64,000 nt of DNA from JACPNO01 sp963825405 (GCA_963825405.1 CAWGTB010000002.1:231279-295278), one strand, 5' to 3'. Positions 27,720 to 36,864 are shown, numbered from the stretch's first letter. Numbers and translations are program-made. The notes: generated by a model from the sequence alone, not told the origin.

Positions 27720-29190
27720 GTGGTTGATCCAAACTGAGTACATCACGAATCATCTCGCCGTAGGTGTACGTCGCCTGCCGCGTGTACTCGTCAAGGTTTA
27801 TGTCGCCCTGGCCGAGCTGGGCGGCCAGGTGCTTAGCAGCGAGAAGAACGTCCACCCAAGCGTCAATGCTGTCGTTGGCAACGAGGTTGGTGATGTAGCA
27901 TGGACGCGACTGCGAAATACGATGGATGCGGTCCTGCGCTTGCAGGTAGTCGTCAAGACTGAATGAGCGGTCGTAGAAAACGGCGTGGTTCGCCACCGTG
28001 AGCGTGAGTCCTTCCTTGGCAGCGGCCGGAGTAGCGACAAGTATTTTGCAGCTCTTGTCCAGTTTGAAATTTTTAATGGCGGTATCGCGGTCAAGGAAGC
28101 TGCGCTTTCCGTGCACTCGGACGGCTCCAAAATCGGCCAACTCGCGTGCGATCCAATCGACATTGTCCGTAAAGGACGTCCAAATAATCATCTTTTCGCC
28201 GGCATCGACGGCCTTATGGACGAGGTCGAGGAGAATTGGGAACTTCCCCGGAGTGGCGTGGTAGGATTCATCCACCAAGCGCGGATTCGATGCGACCTGG
28301 ACGAGGCGCATGAGCCGCTTCAGCATCTCTTCAGCGTCATCGAGCACGGCCTTGTTTTCGCGCACCACGATTGCGCTCATTTCCTTGCGGAAACGCTGGT
28401 ATATCTCGCGCTGTCGCGATTCGAGCTCGACTTCTATGTTCCGGAGTTCCTTGTCCGGCAGGGTGATATCGACAGTTCCCTTGGTCTCCCGGACCGCGAA
28501 TGGCCTAATCTTCGCGAACACTGCCGCAAGGGCGCGCTGGAAGCGATCGACCTTGTAGGGGTCATTAGTGAGGTCGTTCGTCAAATCAAGATCTCGCTTG
28601 AACGATAAGAATTCGCGGCCGAGCGCCGCTCCGTCATCGAGAAACTTGATCTGCGCCCATAAGTCATACGGCCGGTTCGCGACCGGTGTTCCAGTCATTA
28701 TCAGCCGTCTCTTGAAGCTGGGGCCGAGCGAAAAAAACACTTTCGTCAAACCCGAATCCGGATTCTTGATTTTGTGGGCCTCATCCAACAGAGCCCCTAC
28801 GTTCCTTGTGTTCAGAAACAGGGACAGGCGCTTCTTCTCTGATTTGACAACCTCGTAGTGGGCGAGGTAAATCTTGGCCGGGCTGTTGAATGCGAAGAAA
28901 TTCGCCTGCTTGTCCTGACTGAGAATCCGTGCTTCGAGATGGGTGTGGATGGCGAGTTCATCACGCCAGTTCCGTATCAGCCCCTTTTTGGTGATGACGA
29001 TAACCGAGTCGACAACGTCATTGCGCAACCAGTAAAGCACCAGGTCGACGCCGATTTTCGTCTTTCCAAGCCCTTGCTCATGGAAGACAGCGGAAAAGGT
29101 AAGGTCCCTCACAGCCTCGAACGCCTCGACCTGATACACGAAGCCCTGATGCTTAGGGGTCAAGTTGGCCTCGCGGTAGGTCTTCAACAT
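27712..29190 (-). CDS. SNF2-family DEAD/DEAH helicase/translocase
   Basis: 492 residues. Motif I FHEQGLGKTKIGVDLVLYW, Ia VIVITKKGLIRNWRDELA, motif II LLDEAHKIKNPD, motif III RRLIMTGTPVANRPYDLW. The C-terminal lobe has KMIIWTSFTDNVDWIARELA, LVATPAAAKEGLTL and motif VI QDRIHRISQSRPCYITNLVA. SNF2 proteins move along double-stranded DNA without unwinding and usually act as the motor of restriction, remodelling or defence complexes. Here the neighbours are a PD-(D/E)XK protein (7 bp upstream) and ParB-like proteins, so a motor role for a nuclease complex is likely. Intact frame, no extra domains. Confidence 0.9.
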   Translation of the reverse strand: MLKTYREANLTPKHQGFVYQVEAFEAVRDLTFSAVFHEQGLGKTKIGVDLVLYWLRNDVVDSVIVITKKGLIRNWRDELAIHTHLEARILSQDKQANFFAFNSPAKIYLAHYEVVKSEKKRLSLFLNTRNVGALLDEAHKIKNPDSGLTKVFFSLGPSFKRRLIMTGTPVANRPYDLWAQIKFLDDGAALGREFLSFKRDLDLTNDLTNDPYKVDRFQRALAAVFAKIRPFAVRETKGTVDITLPDKELRNIEVELESRQREIYQRFRKEMSAIVVRENKAVLDDAEEMLKRLMRLVQVASNPRLVDESYHATPGKFPILLDLVHKAVDAGEKMIIWTSFTDNVDWIARELADFGAVRVHGKRSFLDRDTAIKNFKLDKSCKILVATPAAAKEGLTLTVANHAVFYDRSFSLDDYLQAQDRIHRISQSRPCYITNLVANDSIDAWVDVLLAAKHLAAQLGQGDINLDEYTRQATYTYGEMIRDVLSLDQPHG

Positions 29191-29196
29191 CGGTGC

Positions 29197-29622
29197 TCAC
29201 AGGACGATGTCGTCTAGAGTAACCGTCTTTACCGATGTGGCGCCGGTCTGCGCGCGTAGGGCTTCGACGATCGCGCTTGCGCGGCGTTTCGCTTGCCACG
29301 GCACAGCAAGGATGAGGATGCCGGTGTGGTGATGGCAAAGATGCTTCAGATAAGCGCTTATCTGATTGCGAGAGTGCTCCGTCTCAAGGTCATCCCGCGT
29401 CTTCGCCTCACCGATAATTACTGTGGTGAGCGGTGCGTCGAAGGCGTAGACGTCAGGCACGAACCCGTCGATGCGGTTGGGCTTGTCCGCATGGAGCGGG
29501 CTCGACAGATCATTGATGATTCCAAGCGCCATAATCTGCGCGTGCTCACGTCCGATGTACTTGATAATGACTTGAACGAGAGCCGTGTGTTTGCTCGATT
29601 CAGCCAATAGATCCACTCCCAT
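29197..29622 (-). CDS. PD-(D/E)XK nuclease-like protein
   Basis: 141 residues. RIDGFVPDVYAFDAPLTTVI followed by IGEAKTRDDLETEHSRNQI shows the PD...x(E)xK active-site pattern on two beta strands and a following helix with Gln. A helical N-terminus and RRASAIVEALRAQTGATS at the end complete a minimal restriction-endonuclease-like fold. The start overlaps the upstream ParB-like gene by 23 bp and the stop is 6 bp from the helicase start. It would be the cutting subunit of this locus, or an inactive fold member; all visible catalytic positions are present. Confidence 0.72.
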   Translation of the reverse strand: MGVDLLAESSKHTALVQVIIKYIGREHAQIMALGIINDLSSPLHADKPNRIDGFVPDVYAFDAPLTTVIIGEAKTRDDLETEHSRNQISAYLKHLCHHHTGILILAVPWQAKRRASAIVEALRAQTGATSVKTVTLDDIVL

Positions 29623-30634
29623 CGCTCATGGCGGTGAGCAGGCCAGTCAGGGCGGTGAGCGTCTCGCTCAGGTTCTGCGCCAGTTCGGAACCGGGATCCT
29701 TGCGAAGCTTTTCTGCTTCCGTCCATGGCAAAGCATAGATGGCCCGGCTCAGGGCCTGCGATAGCTGGTCGATGTTCGCGTCTACCAGTGCCTTGTCCAG
29801 GTCCGGTCGGTCCAAGGCTTCCATCGCCTTCTTCGCATCCTTCTTAAGGAAAATCTCACGGGCCTTCGGGTTCGCAAGGATACGATGCAGCGAGCGGACG
29901 GTATATAGGGGATAGAGTTTCTGTTCATGAATCCAGCGGGCGAAGTCCGTAAGTGAGAATCCGCCCTTGGCGATGGCTTCCTTGACGCCGGGTTTCTGCA
30001 GTTCCACGAAACCGCTAAAGCGGCTTGTATCGAAATTTCCCTCGTCAACAATCGGACGGTAGTACTTCTCCATTTCGGAATAAGCGTTGATGCTTTCCAG
30101 CACGTCCTTCTGCCGGCCGCCGCAAAAGTCCACTATCTTTGAGAACGGCAGAAGTTCTTGGGTTCGCAAGTGGTGAAGGTACTTTGCCTTTGAATATGGG
30201 TCCCAGGGGCGTGTGCCGACGAGGTGAACCTGCAGGCGAATGGCGTCGGCCTGATTCTCATCCATCTGGTCATGCACCAGCGCATGGATGTGCGTCCACT
30301 TCCCGGCAACCTTCTCGTCGATGAAATTTTTATAGAGTGCTACCCGCGTGTTGCCTTCTATACAGATGAGGGAGCCGTCGGCGCGACGGTTAAGAATAAC
30401 CGGATGGATGATCCCGCCATTGGTCAAAATGGAGTTTCGGAGCTTTTCGAAGCTGGTACTGCTCTCGCTTTCATCGTCGCCCGCGGCCCCGAGCGCCAGG
30501 TAGATCTGGTCAGCGGTGGGTGCCTCCGGATACATTTCGAGGAATTTCCGTATCCTCGGGTTAGTTCTATCAAGCTCGATATCCGCGACAGGTATGAGCT
30601 CTAAAGGGCAAATATATACTTGGCGTACCAACAA
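29600..30634 (-). CDS. ParB-like protein, second copy type
   Basis: The domain starts LIPVADIELDRTNPRIRKFL, continues LRNSILTNGGIIHPVILNRR and has SLICIEGNTRVALYKNFIDE, again the E-G-N-T-R box, then helical regions (SKIVDFCGGRQKDVLESINA) and an acidic C-terminus. No ATG lies close to the domain; TTG 30634 (or 30631) gives a short leader. An ATG at 30748 would overlap the divergent gene by 74 bp. It differs from the 26709 gene throughout, so they are distant relatives. It is the first gene of the minus-strand operon and faces a third ParB-like gene across a ~40-bp control region. Confidence 0.72.
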   Translation of the reverse strand: MLVRQVYICPLELIPVADIELDRTNPRIRKFLEMYPEAPTADQIYLALGAAGDDESESSTSFEKLRNSILTNGGIIHPVILNRRADGSLICIEGNTRVALYKNFIDEKVAGKWTHIHALVHDQMDENQADAIRLQVHLVGTRPWDPYSKAKYLHHLRTQELLPFSKIVDFCGGRQKDVLESINAYSEMEKYYRPIVDEGNFDTSRFSGFVELQKPGVKEAIAKGGFSLTDFARWIHEQKLYPLYTVRSLHRILANPKAREIFLKKDAKKAMEALDRPDLDKALVDANIDQLSQALSRAIYALPWTEAEKLRKDPGSELAQNLSETLTALTGLLTAMSDGSGSIG

Positions 30635-30638
30635 TCTG

Positions 30639-30671
30639 TATAATGGCTGACGCTCGCGGAAGGGGCGAGCG
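30639..30671 (+). promoter_or_regulatory. -10 element and hairpin in front of the ParB-HEPN gene
   Basis: TATAAT at 30639-30644 is a perfect -10 box on the + strand, but no good -35 is at the normal distance (TTGGCG at 30620 is only 13 bp away). Directly after it lies a perfect 7-bp inverted repeat, CGCTCGC (30651-30657) and GCGAGCG (30665-30671), whose loop GGAAGGG holds the only purine-rich ribosome-site candidate before ATG 30675. It could act as an operator for one of the ParB-like proteins, or as an RNA hairpin hiding the ribosome site. Confidence 0.55.
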
Positions 30672-30674
30672 CCA

Positions 30675-31985
30675 ATGCTTGATACGGTTCCTGTTCGGCC
30701 AGCGGATTTGCTCATTGACGAAGTTAATCCACGGCTCGATAAGCCCAACGTGGGACAGCGTGAGGCACAGAGAGCGCTTGCCCACGATCAGCAAAGAAAA
30801 CTACAAAAGCTGGCGAAGGACATCGTAGATTTTGGCCTCAACCCGCTAGAGCTGCCTGTCGTGACTCCAACGGAGGATGGCCGCTACATCGTACTAGAAG
30901 GAAACCGCCGCCTCACTGCCCTAAAGGCCCTTGAAAACCCGGACTCGATTGCGGAAGCCGTCGATTCCGGCGTCCTCAAGGAAATTCGCAAACTTAGCAA
31001 GAGGTATCACGAAACACCGATTGACTACGTGGAGTGTTTTTTGGTCAAGGATCGCGACCAGGTTGAGCACTGGCTGGATCTTAAACATACAGGCTGGAAT
31101 GAGGGGGCCGGAGTTGTAACCTGGAATCCCGACGAAGCCGCTAGATTCAAAGCTCGCACAGGAATCCTTGAGCCGCACACGCAAGCCCTGGACTTCCTTA
31201 CCCGTCAAGGGTACTTGACGCTGGAAAGTCGGAGAAATATTAGAACAACCACCTTTCAGAGGCTTATGGAGCAGCCTGTATTTCGTGACCACATTGGACT
31301 GGAGCTGAAGAACAAGAAACTATTCTTTCGGGCTGATCAGGATCGCGTTGCAAAGGCTCTAGTGTATGTCGTTGAGCACTTGCCGCCGGTGAGGGAAATT
31401 GACAAGAGAGACCAGCAGATCGCATGGATAAAGAACAAACTGCCATCAAAGTTCATTGTCAAACCGACAATCGAAAGCGGTAAGGGAGCAGCGCTAACGG
31501 AAGCCACCGTTACGAGCGGCGCATCAACCAAGAAAAAAATCATTCGGCCATTGCGTCAACGAGAGAGGCTGATCCCTAGCGATTGTGTTTTGAATATTTC
31601 GGATGCCCGCGTGAAAGCTATTGAAGGAGAACTAAGGCGCTTGCATGTTCAAAAATACTCTAACGCAGTCGCGGTGTTGCTTCGCGTATTCATTGAACTG
31701 AGTGCCGATTGTTACGTCGTCAGTGCTGGCCTCGCAATATCGCCAGACGCTTCATTAGGCAAAAAGATAGGAGAGGTCGCAAGTGATCTTGTTTCCAAGA
31801 CAAAACTTACGAGCCAACAAGCGAAGCCAGTCAACCGAGCCGTATCGTCTGACGCTTTTCTTGCGCCATCCGTAAAATTAATGAATGACTACGTTCACAA
31901 TCAGCATACGTTTCCAGCCCCCGGCGATCTTTTAGCTGCCTGGAACAGCTTACAGCCATTCTTCAAGGCCATGTGGAGCGCTTGA
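30675..31985 (+). CDS. ParB-like protein with C-terminal HEPN-like domain
   Basis: 436 residues. The N-terminal ParB-like fold reads LLIDEVNPRLDKPNVGQ, LAKDIVDFGLNPLELPVV and YIVLEGNRRLTALKALENP (E-G-N-R-R box). The middle is helical (HWLDLKHTGWNEGAGVVTWN). The C-terminal ~110 residues, ELRRLHVQKYSNAVAVLLRV then MNDYVHNQHTFPAPGDLLAA, resemble HEPN-type helical domains, often RNases or nucleic-acid binders in defence proteins. Followed 44 bp later by an intact D12 methyltransferase on the same strand. Divergent to the ParB/nuclease/SNF2 operon. Confidence 0.75.
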   Translation: MLDTVPVRPADLLIDEVNPRLDKPNVGQREAQRALAHDQQRKLQKLAKDIVDFGLNPLELPVVTPTEDGRYIVLEGNRRLTALKALENPDSIAEAVDSGVLKEIRKLSKRYHETPIDYVECFLVKDRDQVEHWLDLKHTGWNEGAGVVTWNPDEAARFKARTGILEPHTQALDFLTRQGYLTLESRRNIRTTTFQRLMEQPVFRDHIGLELKNKKLFFRADQDRVAKALVYVVEHLPPVREIDKRDQQIAWIKNKLPSKFIVKPTIESGKGAALTEATVTSGASTKKKIIRPLRQRERLIPSDCVLNISDARVKAIEGELRRLHVQKYSNAVAVLLRVFIELSADCYVVSAGLAISPDASLGKKIGEVASDLVSKTKLTSQQAKPVNRAVSSDAFLAPSVKLMNDYVHNQHTFPAPGDLLAAWNSLQPFFKAMWSA

Positions 31986-32029
31986 AAGAAAATGCTGGCC
32001 AAGCGCGACAGAAAACCTTAAACTGAGCC

Positions 32030-33091
32030 ATGCCATATTACACGCCTTTGCGCTATCCGGGCGGAAAGCGCCGATTAGTATCAACCGTAACCCAGTTGCT
32101 TCAAGAAAACGGCATGAAAGATGTTGAGTACGCAGAACCCTATGCGGGCGGTGCGGCAATCGCCTTGGCTCTCTTGTTTGAAGAATATGCCTCCGTGGTC
32201 CACATCAACGACCTGAGCCGACCGATTTACGCATTTTGGAAAACAGTCCTAAGCGACACAGCGGCATTATGCAAGCGAATTGAAGGCGTCAAGCTGACAA
32301 TGCCTGAGTGGCGTAGACAACACGCAGTATACATGCGCCAAGAAACGGCTGATATTAGCGATCTTGGCTTTGCGACATTTTTCCTAAATCGTACAAATCG
32401 GTCCGGGATCATCAATGGTGGCGTCATCGGCGGAGAGAACCAAACGGGCGAGTGGGGTATCGATGCCCGGTTCAACAAAGGTGAACTCATTCAGAGGATC
32501 CAACGAATCGGGCGCTACGCCAGCCGGATCAAACTTTATCAGATGGATGCACTGGATTTTACTAACCGCGTGGTTGCGGCAATCGGACTATCGAGGGCGT
32601 TTGCATTTTTCGATCCGCCATACATCGAAAACGGAGAGGATCTTTACCTCAACAACTACACCGTGGAAGGCCATCGCGAGTTATCCAATCGTGTTACGGG
32701 ACTGGAACAGGCTTGGGTTGTAACCTACGACTACGCAGCGGTGCGTCATCGGCTTTATCCGAGACACCGTCGCATTGCTTACGGCCTAGGCTACAGCGCT
32801 AACAGCAGGTACGAGGGGAAGGAAGTCATGTTCCTGTCGAATCGCCTAAAGTTGCCGCACACATGGCGCGCCGCCGCCCGTGTTTCCATGTCAGCCGAAC
32901 GAAGCGGGCATCCGGTCTATGGCAAAATGGAAGCGATGAAGCCTCACCCTGAGATGATCGAAGGCCCACAAGCCGAACATCGGTTCATAAGCGCCCTCAA
33001 GACAGTCCTCGCCACACCAAAGAGTGCAGTGCCAAATCCGTTTAAGAAGTCAGTCAGCAAAAAGAAAAAGCTAGCAGCCCGCAAGGGCTAA
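32030..33091 (+). CDS. D12-class adenine-N6 DNA methyltransferase (Dam-like)
   Basis: 353 residues, intact. Motif I PLRYPGGKRRLVSTVTQLL, YAEPYAGGAAIALALLF, HINDLSRPIYAFWKTVL, catalytic motif AFAFFDPPYIENGEDLYLNN and WVVTYDYAAVRHRLYPRH. The family methylates the N6 of adenine in short sites such as GATC. A ~70-residue C-terminal extension is Lys-rich. Lies downstream of the ParB-HEPN gene and divergent to the ParB/nuclease/SNF2 genes, so it may supply the self mark of a restriction-like system. Recognition site cannot be read from sequence. Confidence 0.9.
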   Translation: MPYYTPLRYPGGKRRLVSTVTQLLQENGMKDVEYAEPYAGGAAIALALLFEEYASVVHINDLSRPIYAFWKTVLSDTAALCKRIEGVKLTMPEWRRQHAVYMRQETADISDLGFATFFLNRTNRSGIINGGVIGGENQTGEWGIDARFNKGELIQRIQRIGRYASRIKLYQMDALDFTNRVVAAIGLSRAFAFFDPPYIENGEDLYLNNYTVEGHRELSNRVTGLEQAWVVTYDYAAVRHRLYPRHRRIAYGLGYSANSRYEGKEVMFLSNRLKLPHTWRAAARVSMSAERSGHPVYGKMEAMKPHPEMIEGPQAEHRFISALKTVLATPKSAVPNPFKKSVSKKKKLAARKG

Positions 33092-33122
33092 CCGGCTTTT
33101 CGCTTCCCCCTGTTTTGTCGCT

Positions 33123-34079
33123 TTAAATGACCACTGCGGGGAGTGGCTCAATGCTTTTCCCAGTCAGGCGCTCATACGTCAACCGTTTCCCGGTGATCTT
33201 GGAAAGCGCCAATCGGAACCGGTCGAAATCGTTCATCTCTTTTCTGTTGTTGTACCGAAAACTCTGCTCGTCAAGATAGCGGAACAAGTGAAACGGCTCC
33301 ACGCTGACATAGGTTCCGCTGATACCGCGCTTTAGAAGGCTCCAAAAGTTTTCAAGGCCATTCGTATGCACTTTACCGTCCACGTATTGCACCGCGTGGT
33401 CTATGACTTCGTGAGCGTACTCACCCGCCAACCCGTTATAGGAAAGCAGCGCATCGGTATAGAGCGCGGAACCGGCTTCCACGTGCTTCCTTACTTCTGT
33501 TTGAAGCGCGTGCTTCTTGCGGTTCGGAATTACTGTGGTGCGAACTTTGCCGCCGCGTTCCAGGATCCCCATCACCGCAGTTTTGTCTTTTCCGCCAGTG
33601 CCGGTAATGCGCCGTGCTCGTTTCTCAACGTGCATATTGCGAGCCTTGCCGCCGATGAATGTTTCGTCGGCCTCAACTTCACCGGAAAGCAGTCCACTTC
33701 CGCCGTCAGTGAGCGCGAACCGCAGACGATGAGCCATGAACCATGCGGTTTTTTGCGTAACGCCAAGGTCGCGGGCAAGTTCACACGAGCTGATCCCATT
33801 CTTGCAATTCACCACGAGCCACAAAGCCGGAAGCCACTTGTCCAAACCTACCGGGGAATCCTCGAATATCGTTCCAGTCTTGAGCGTAAAAGTCGGGCTT
33901 GCGTGCTTCGCGTAGCATTTCCACACACGCGCTTTGGCGAGGAAGGTAACCTTTTCAGCGCCGCAACGCGGGCACTTTACGACGCCATCCGGCCAGCGAA
34001 GCTGGACCATGACCTTCTTGCAGTTCTCAAAGTCCGAGAAGTGAATTATCGCTTCTTGAAGTGTTTTGAAGCCGTCCAT
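33123..34079 (-). CDS. IS1595-family transposase (ISXO2-like DDE)
   Basis: 318 residues. The N-terminal zinc ribbon (VKCPRCGAEKVTFL ... VWKCYAK) is followed by FTLKTGTIFEDSPVGLDKWL and GVTQKTAWFMAHRLRFAL, and the ISXO2-like catalytic domain with GEVEADETFIGGKARN (first Asp), ALYTDALLSYNGL (second Asp) and VHTNGLENFWSLLKRGISGT (Glu/Asn). Intact frame. Clear terminal inverted repeats and target duplications could not be identified by eye, so element ends are not called. It separates the ParB/methylase locus from the DGQHR operon and could have brought either side together. Confidence 0.92.
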   Translation of the reverse strand: MDGFKTLQEAIIHFSDFENCKKVMVQLRWPDGVVKCPRCGAEKVTFLAKARVWKCYAKHASPTFTLKTGTIFEDSPVGLDKWLPALWLVVNCKNGISSCELARDLGVTQKTAWFMAHRLRFALTDGGSGLLSGEVEADETFIGGKARNMHVEKRARRITGTGGKDKTAVMGILERGGKVRTTVIPNRKKHALQTEVRKHVEAGSALYTDALLSYNGLAGEYAHEVIDHAVQYVDGKVHTNGLENFWSLLKRGISGTYVSVEPFHLFRYLDEQSFRYNNRKEMNDFDRFRLALSKITGKRLTYERLTGKSIEPLPAVVI

Positions 34080-34085
34080 GCATCA

Positions 34086-34114
34086 ATAATACGGTTTTTT
34101 CCTTGGTATGTCAA
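34086..34114 (-). promoter_or_regulatory. Sigma-70 promoter of the transposase gene
   Basis: On the minus strand TTGACA (34114-34109), a 17-bp spacer and TATTAT (34091-34086) form a near-consensus promoter. The transposase ATG at 34079 is only 6 bp after the -10 box, so the transcript would be leaderless or nearly so. No ribosome binding site fits in that space. Confidence 0.75.
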
Positions 34115-34445
34115 GTATGTAATTGCCCTCTAAAGCGCCGCCAATTACCATTGAGACTGTCCCCGTGCTGGTAATGAATTATGGCAGATCTAGGCGTTTA
34201 TCGGTATCAGGCATGGCGGCCGGTGGACACTACCGGGCGGCCAGCCATGTCGTCACAGTACTGAAAACGCCTCAGCGGGCACCTTCGTTTGGCTCAGCCG
34301 CGGCTTCCAACCAGCCTATGGCCCGAAGGACGCTGAAACTCTTACGAAAGTGTCGCCTGTAGCTCACAAAACTGCATTGTTTCGCTGCAATTTTGTCGTT
34401 GAAATGAAGTATTATTGATCCGTGGTTCTCGAAGGAATCTTGGGA
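34115..34445. other. Gap upstream of the DGQHR operon
   Basis: About 330 bp between the transposase promoter and the first DGQHR gene, with no supported ORF. TATTAT near 34411 could be a -10 box for the downstream operon, without a clear -35. The right end of the IS element is probably inside the first part of this gap. Confidence 0.4.
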
Positions 34446-35438
34446 ATGTCGGCCGGGCGTGAAGTCTTCCTCGGCTTCGCTCCAGCTAACCTTCTGCATT
34501 CATTGAGTTTCGCTGACGTACTGGATGAAGACACCGGCCGCGGCTACCAGCGGCGCTTTAATGCAGCCCACAGTCTCGACTTCCGGAAATACATCCAGCA
34601 GGAGAAAAGCTCGACTATTCCCCTGACCTTCAACGCGCGAGAGCGAACTGACGGCGCGTGGCGGCTTGAACGTGACCGTGCGCCGCACGCGCGGATGCGT
34701 CATCGCCGACGCAGAAATCGAAAATTTTTACGCAGGTCGATTGCCAGCATCGCCTCGGGCATCTCAATGACCTTACGCTCGAACTTCCTTTCATGTGCTT
34801 CCTCGGTCTGACGGAACGCGAGGAGATGGAAGTCTTCAACGTGATCAACAGCAAGGCGAAGGGACTCAGCACGAGCCTGCTGGACTTTCACGACTCGCGC
34901 CTTGCGACGGACCTGGCGGCGGACCGGCCAGAGCTGTTCATCGCGATCCACTTGAAGAACGACAGCCAGTCCCCCTGGTTCAGTCAGGTAAACCTTGGTG
35001 GCAAGGCCACATCGGGCATGACCCGACGCGCGTCGCTTCGCACGCTGCAAACAGCGATCAAGCGGTTCCTGACGCAGACGAAGATCCTGCAGAAGCATCC
35101 CCCGGAGGTCGTCGCGCAGATGGTTCTGGATTTCTGGGCGGCCGTCGCGCTTCTGCTGCGCGATGCATGGAATAATCCGCGGAAGACTCTTCTCTGCAAG
35201 GGAGTGGGCGTGTACGCCCTGATGGGTATCGCGGGTGACCTGGTGAATGAGGCCGGGAGTGCCACGATCGACAAGCGTTACTTCAGCAACAAGCTTGCGG
35301 ATTTCATACAGGAAATCGACTGGAGCAATACCGGGCCGATGAGCGGCCTTGGCGGAGAAACGGGGGCTGACGGCTGCGCTGAATGTTATCCGGTCCAGCC
35401 GTGGGAAGGGGAAGCTCAGAGTGATCTCGAATGGCTAA
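34446..35438 (+). CDS. DGQHR-domain (DndB-like) protein, first copy (frameshifts)
   Basis: ATG 34446 is preceded by GAAGGAA; GTG 34422 is an alternative. The frame reads MSAGREVFLGFAPANLLHSL and ...FNAAHSLDFRKYIQ. After shifts near 34665 and 34735 it gives GCVIADAEIENFYA, then QVDCQHRLGHLNDLTLELPF. That is the DGQHR signature of DndB-like proteins with Gly replaced by Cys (DCQHR). EVFNVINSKAKGLSTSLLDF, TLQTAIKRFLTQTKIL and, after a third shift near 35357, GLTAALNVIRSSRGKG follow up to TAA 35436-35438. Joined length ~330. DGQHR proteins regulate or take part in DNA modification pathways such as phosphorothioation. It overlaps the radical SAM start by 8 bp. Confidence 0.7.
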
Positions 35439-36857
35439 CAAGAACATTCTTCTTATCGAGCCTGGCTACAAGAACAAATACCCGCCACTCGGGCTGATGA
35501 AGCTCGCTCAGTATCACGGCCCTCACGGCAAGCGCGACAAGGTCACGTTCATCAAGGGAGAAGACCCGTCCGTCTTTCGGCACGGCGTGGGACCGCATCT
35601 ACATCACGACACTTTTCTCGTTCGAGTTTTCCCGGATCGCGCAGAGCATCGACTTCGCCCTCAAGGTGGCGAACGGCCATGCGGACAAGATCTTCGTTGG
35701 CGGCATCGCCGCGTCTCTGATGCCCGAGCAGTTCGCGTCGCGGGCGTCATGGCAGGGCATTCGGTTCATTCAGGGGTTGCTGACCGGTTCGCCATCGAAG
35801 GCGCTGAAGCTGGACGAGTATTCCGAGGAGCTTTACTCCGACGACCATCGGGGCCCGGCGATCGAGGACCTCATTCCCGATTACAGCATCCTCGACCAGA
35901 TTGAGTACAAATATCCGGTGCGTGACGCCTATTTCGCGTACGCCTCACGCGGCTGCATTCGCAAATGCACATTCTGCGGCGTGCCGAAGCTCGAAGGCGA
36001 TCAGCGGGACTCCGAGTCCATAACGGCGGTCGTGCGCAACATCGAAGCGCGTTACGGTCCCAAGAAGGACCTGATCCTGATGGACAATAACGTCGTCGCG
36101 AGTCCGCGCTTTCGGGAAATCATCGCGGAGATCAGGGACTTGGGATTTGTGCCGGATGCCAAGCTAAGCATCGGGCGCGTGCCGGTCCAGCGGCGCGTGG
36201 ACTTCAATCAGGGCGTCGATGCGCGCATCCTGTGCAAGGACCCGGTGTACTTGCGGGAGCTGGCAAGTATCTGTCTGAAACCGCTGCGCATCGCGTTCGA
36301 TCACCTCGGCCTCAAGGGACCCTACGAACAGGCCGTCCGATACGCGCATGAGTTTGGGCTCATGAGCATGTCGAACTACATGCTCTACAATTTCCACGAC
36401 ACTCCGGCCGATCTGTTCGAGCGCATGCGGCTGAATGTGACGCTCAATGAGGAACTCGGCTTGCGCATCTGGTCCTTTCCGATGCGTTACCAGCCGACCT
36501 GGCTCCCGGAACGATCGCATGTCGGGGAGAAATGGACGCGCTACCAGCTGCGTTCAATGCAACTTATTCTGCAGGCGACCCATGGCGTAGTGAGCGGCGA
36601 CCCGGCCTTCTTCAAGCGCGCCTTCGGCGACACGTTCGAACGAATTCGGAGATCTCCTGCTGCGCCCGCATCATTTCATCTTCAACCGCGACTGGTACGA
36701 ATGCCGCGGTGGCCGAGATCAGTTCGGCGAATATCAACAAGGAGTTCAAAAAGCTGAGCGTCACGTGACAGAGCTGAGCTGCTTGGCCTCATTGCCATGC
36801 GTTGATCCCCGCGAATTGCCTTGCCAGGTCAAGCTCGCCACGGCGAAGCCGAGTTAG
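35431..36857 (+). CDS. B12-binding-type radical SAM enzyme (frameshifts)
   Basis: N-terminus KNILLIEPGYKNKYPPLGLM then KLAQYHGPHGKRD resembles the cobalamin-binding domain of class B radical SAM enzymes. After a shift near 35600-35660 it gives IDFALKVANGHADKIFVGGI and YFAYASRGCIRKCTFCGVPK, the CxxxCxxC that holds the 4Fe-4S cluster. KKDLILMDNNVVASPRF, RVDFNQGVDARIL and GLMSMSNYMLYNFHDTPADL follow. A second shift near 36650 restores LLLRPHHFIFNRDWYE and the end at TAG 36855-36857. About 475 residues. Such enzymes do radical methylation or carbon-chain chemistry. Beside DGQHR proteins, a nucleic-acid modification role is the leading inference. Confidence 0.8.
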
Positions 36858-36864
36858 ATCCATA

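Noticed and set aside
26709..33091. Assignment of the ParB/SNF2/methylase locus to DISARM
   Set aside because: DISARM needs a DrmB (DUF1998) protein and a DrmA-type helicase, neither of which is visible; the methylase is D12-type and ParB-like proteins are not part of DISARM.
33092..34140. Terminal inverted repeats of the IS1595-type element
   Set aside because: Only a 7-bp CGCTTTA match (33119-33125 against 34131-34137) was found by eye, too short and without target duplication to define the ends.
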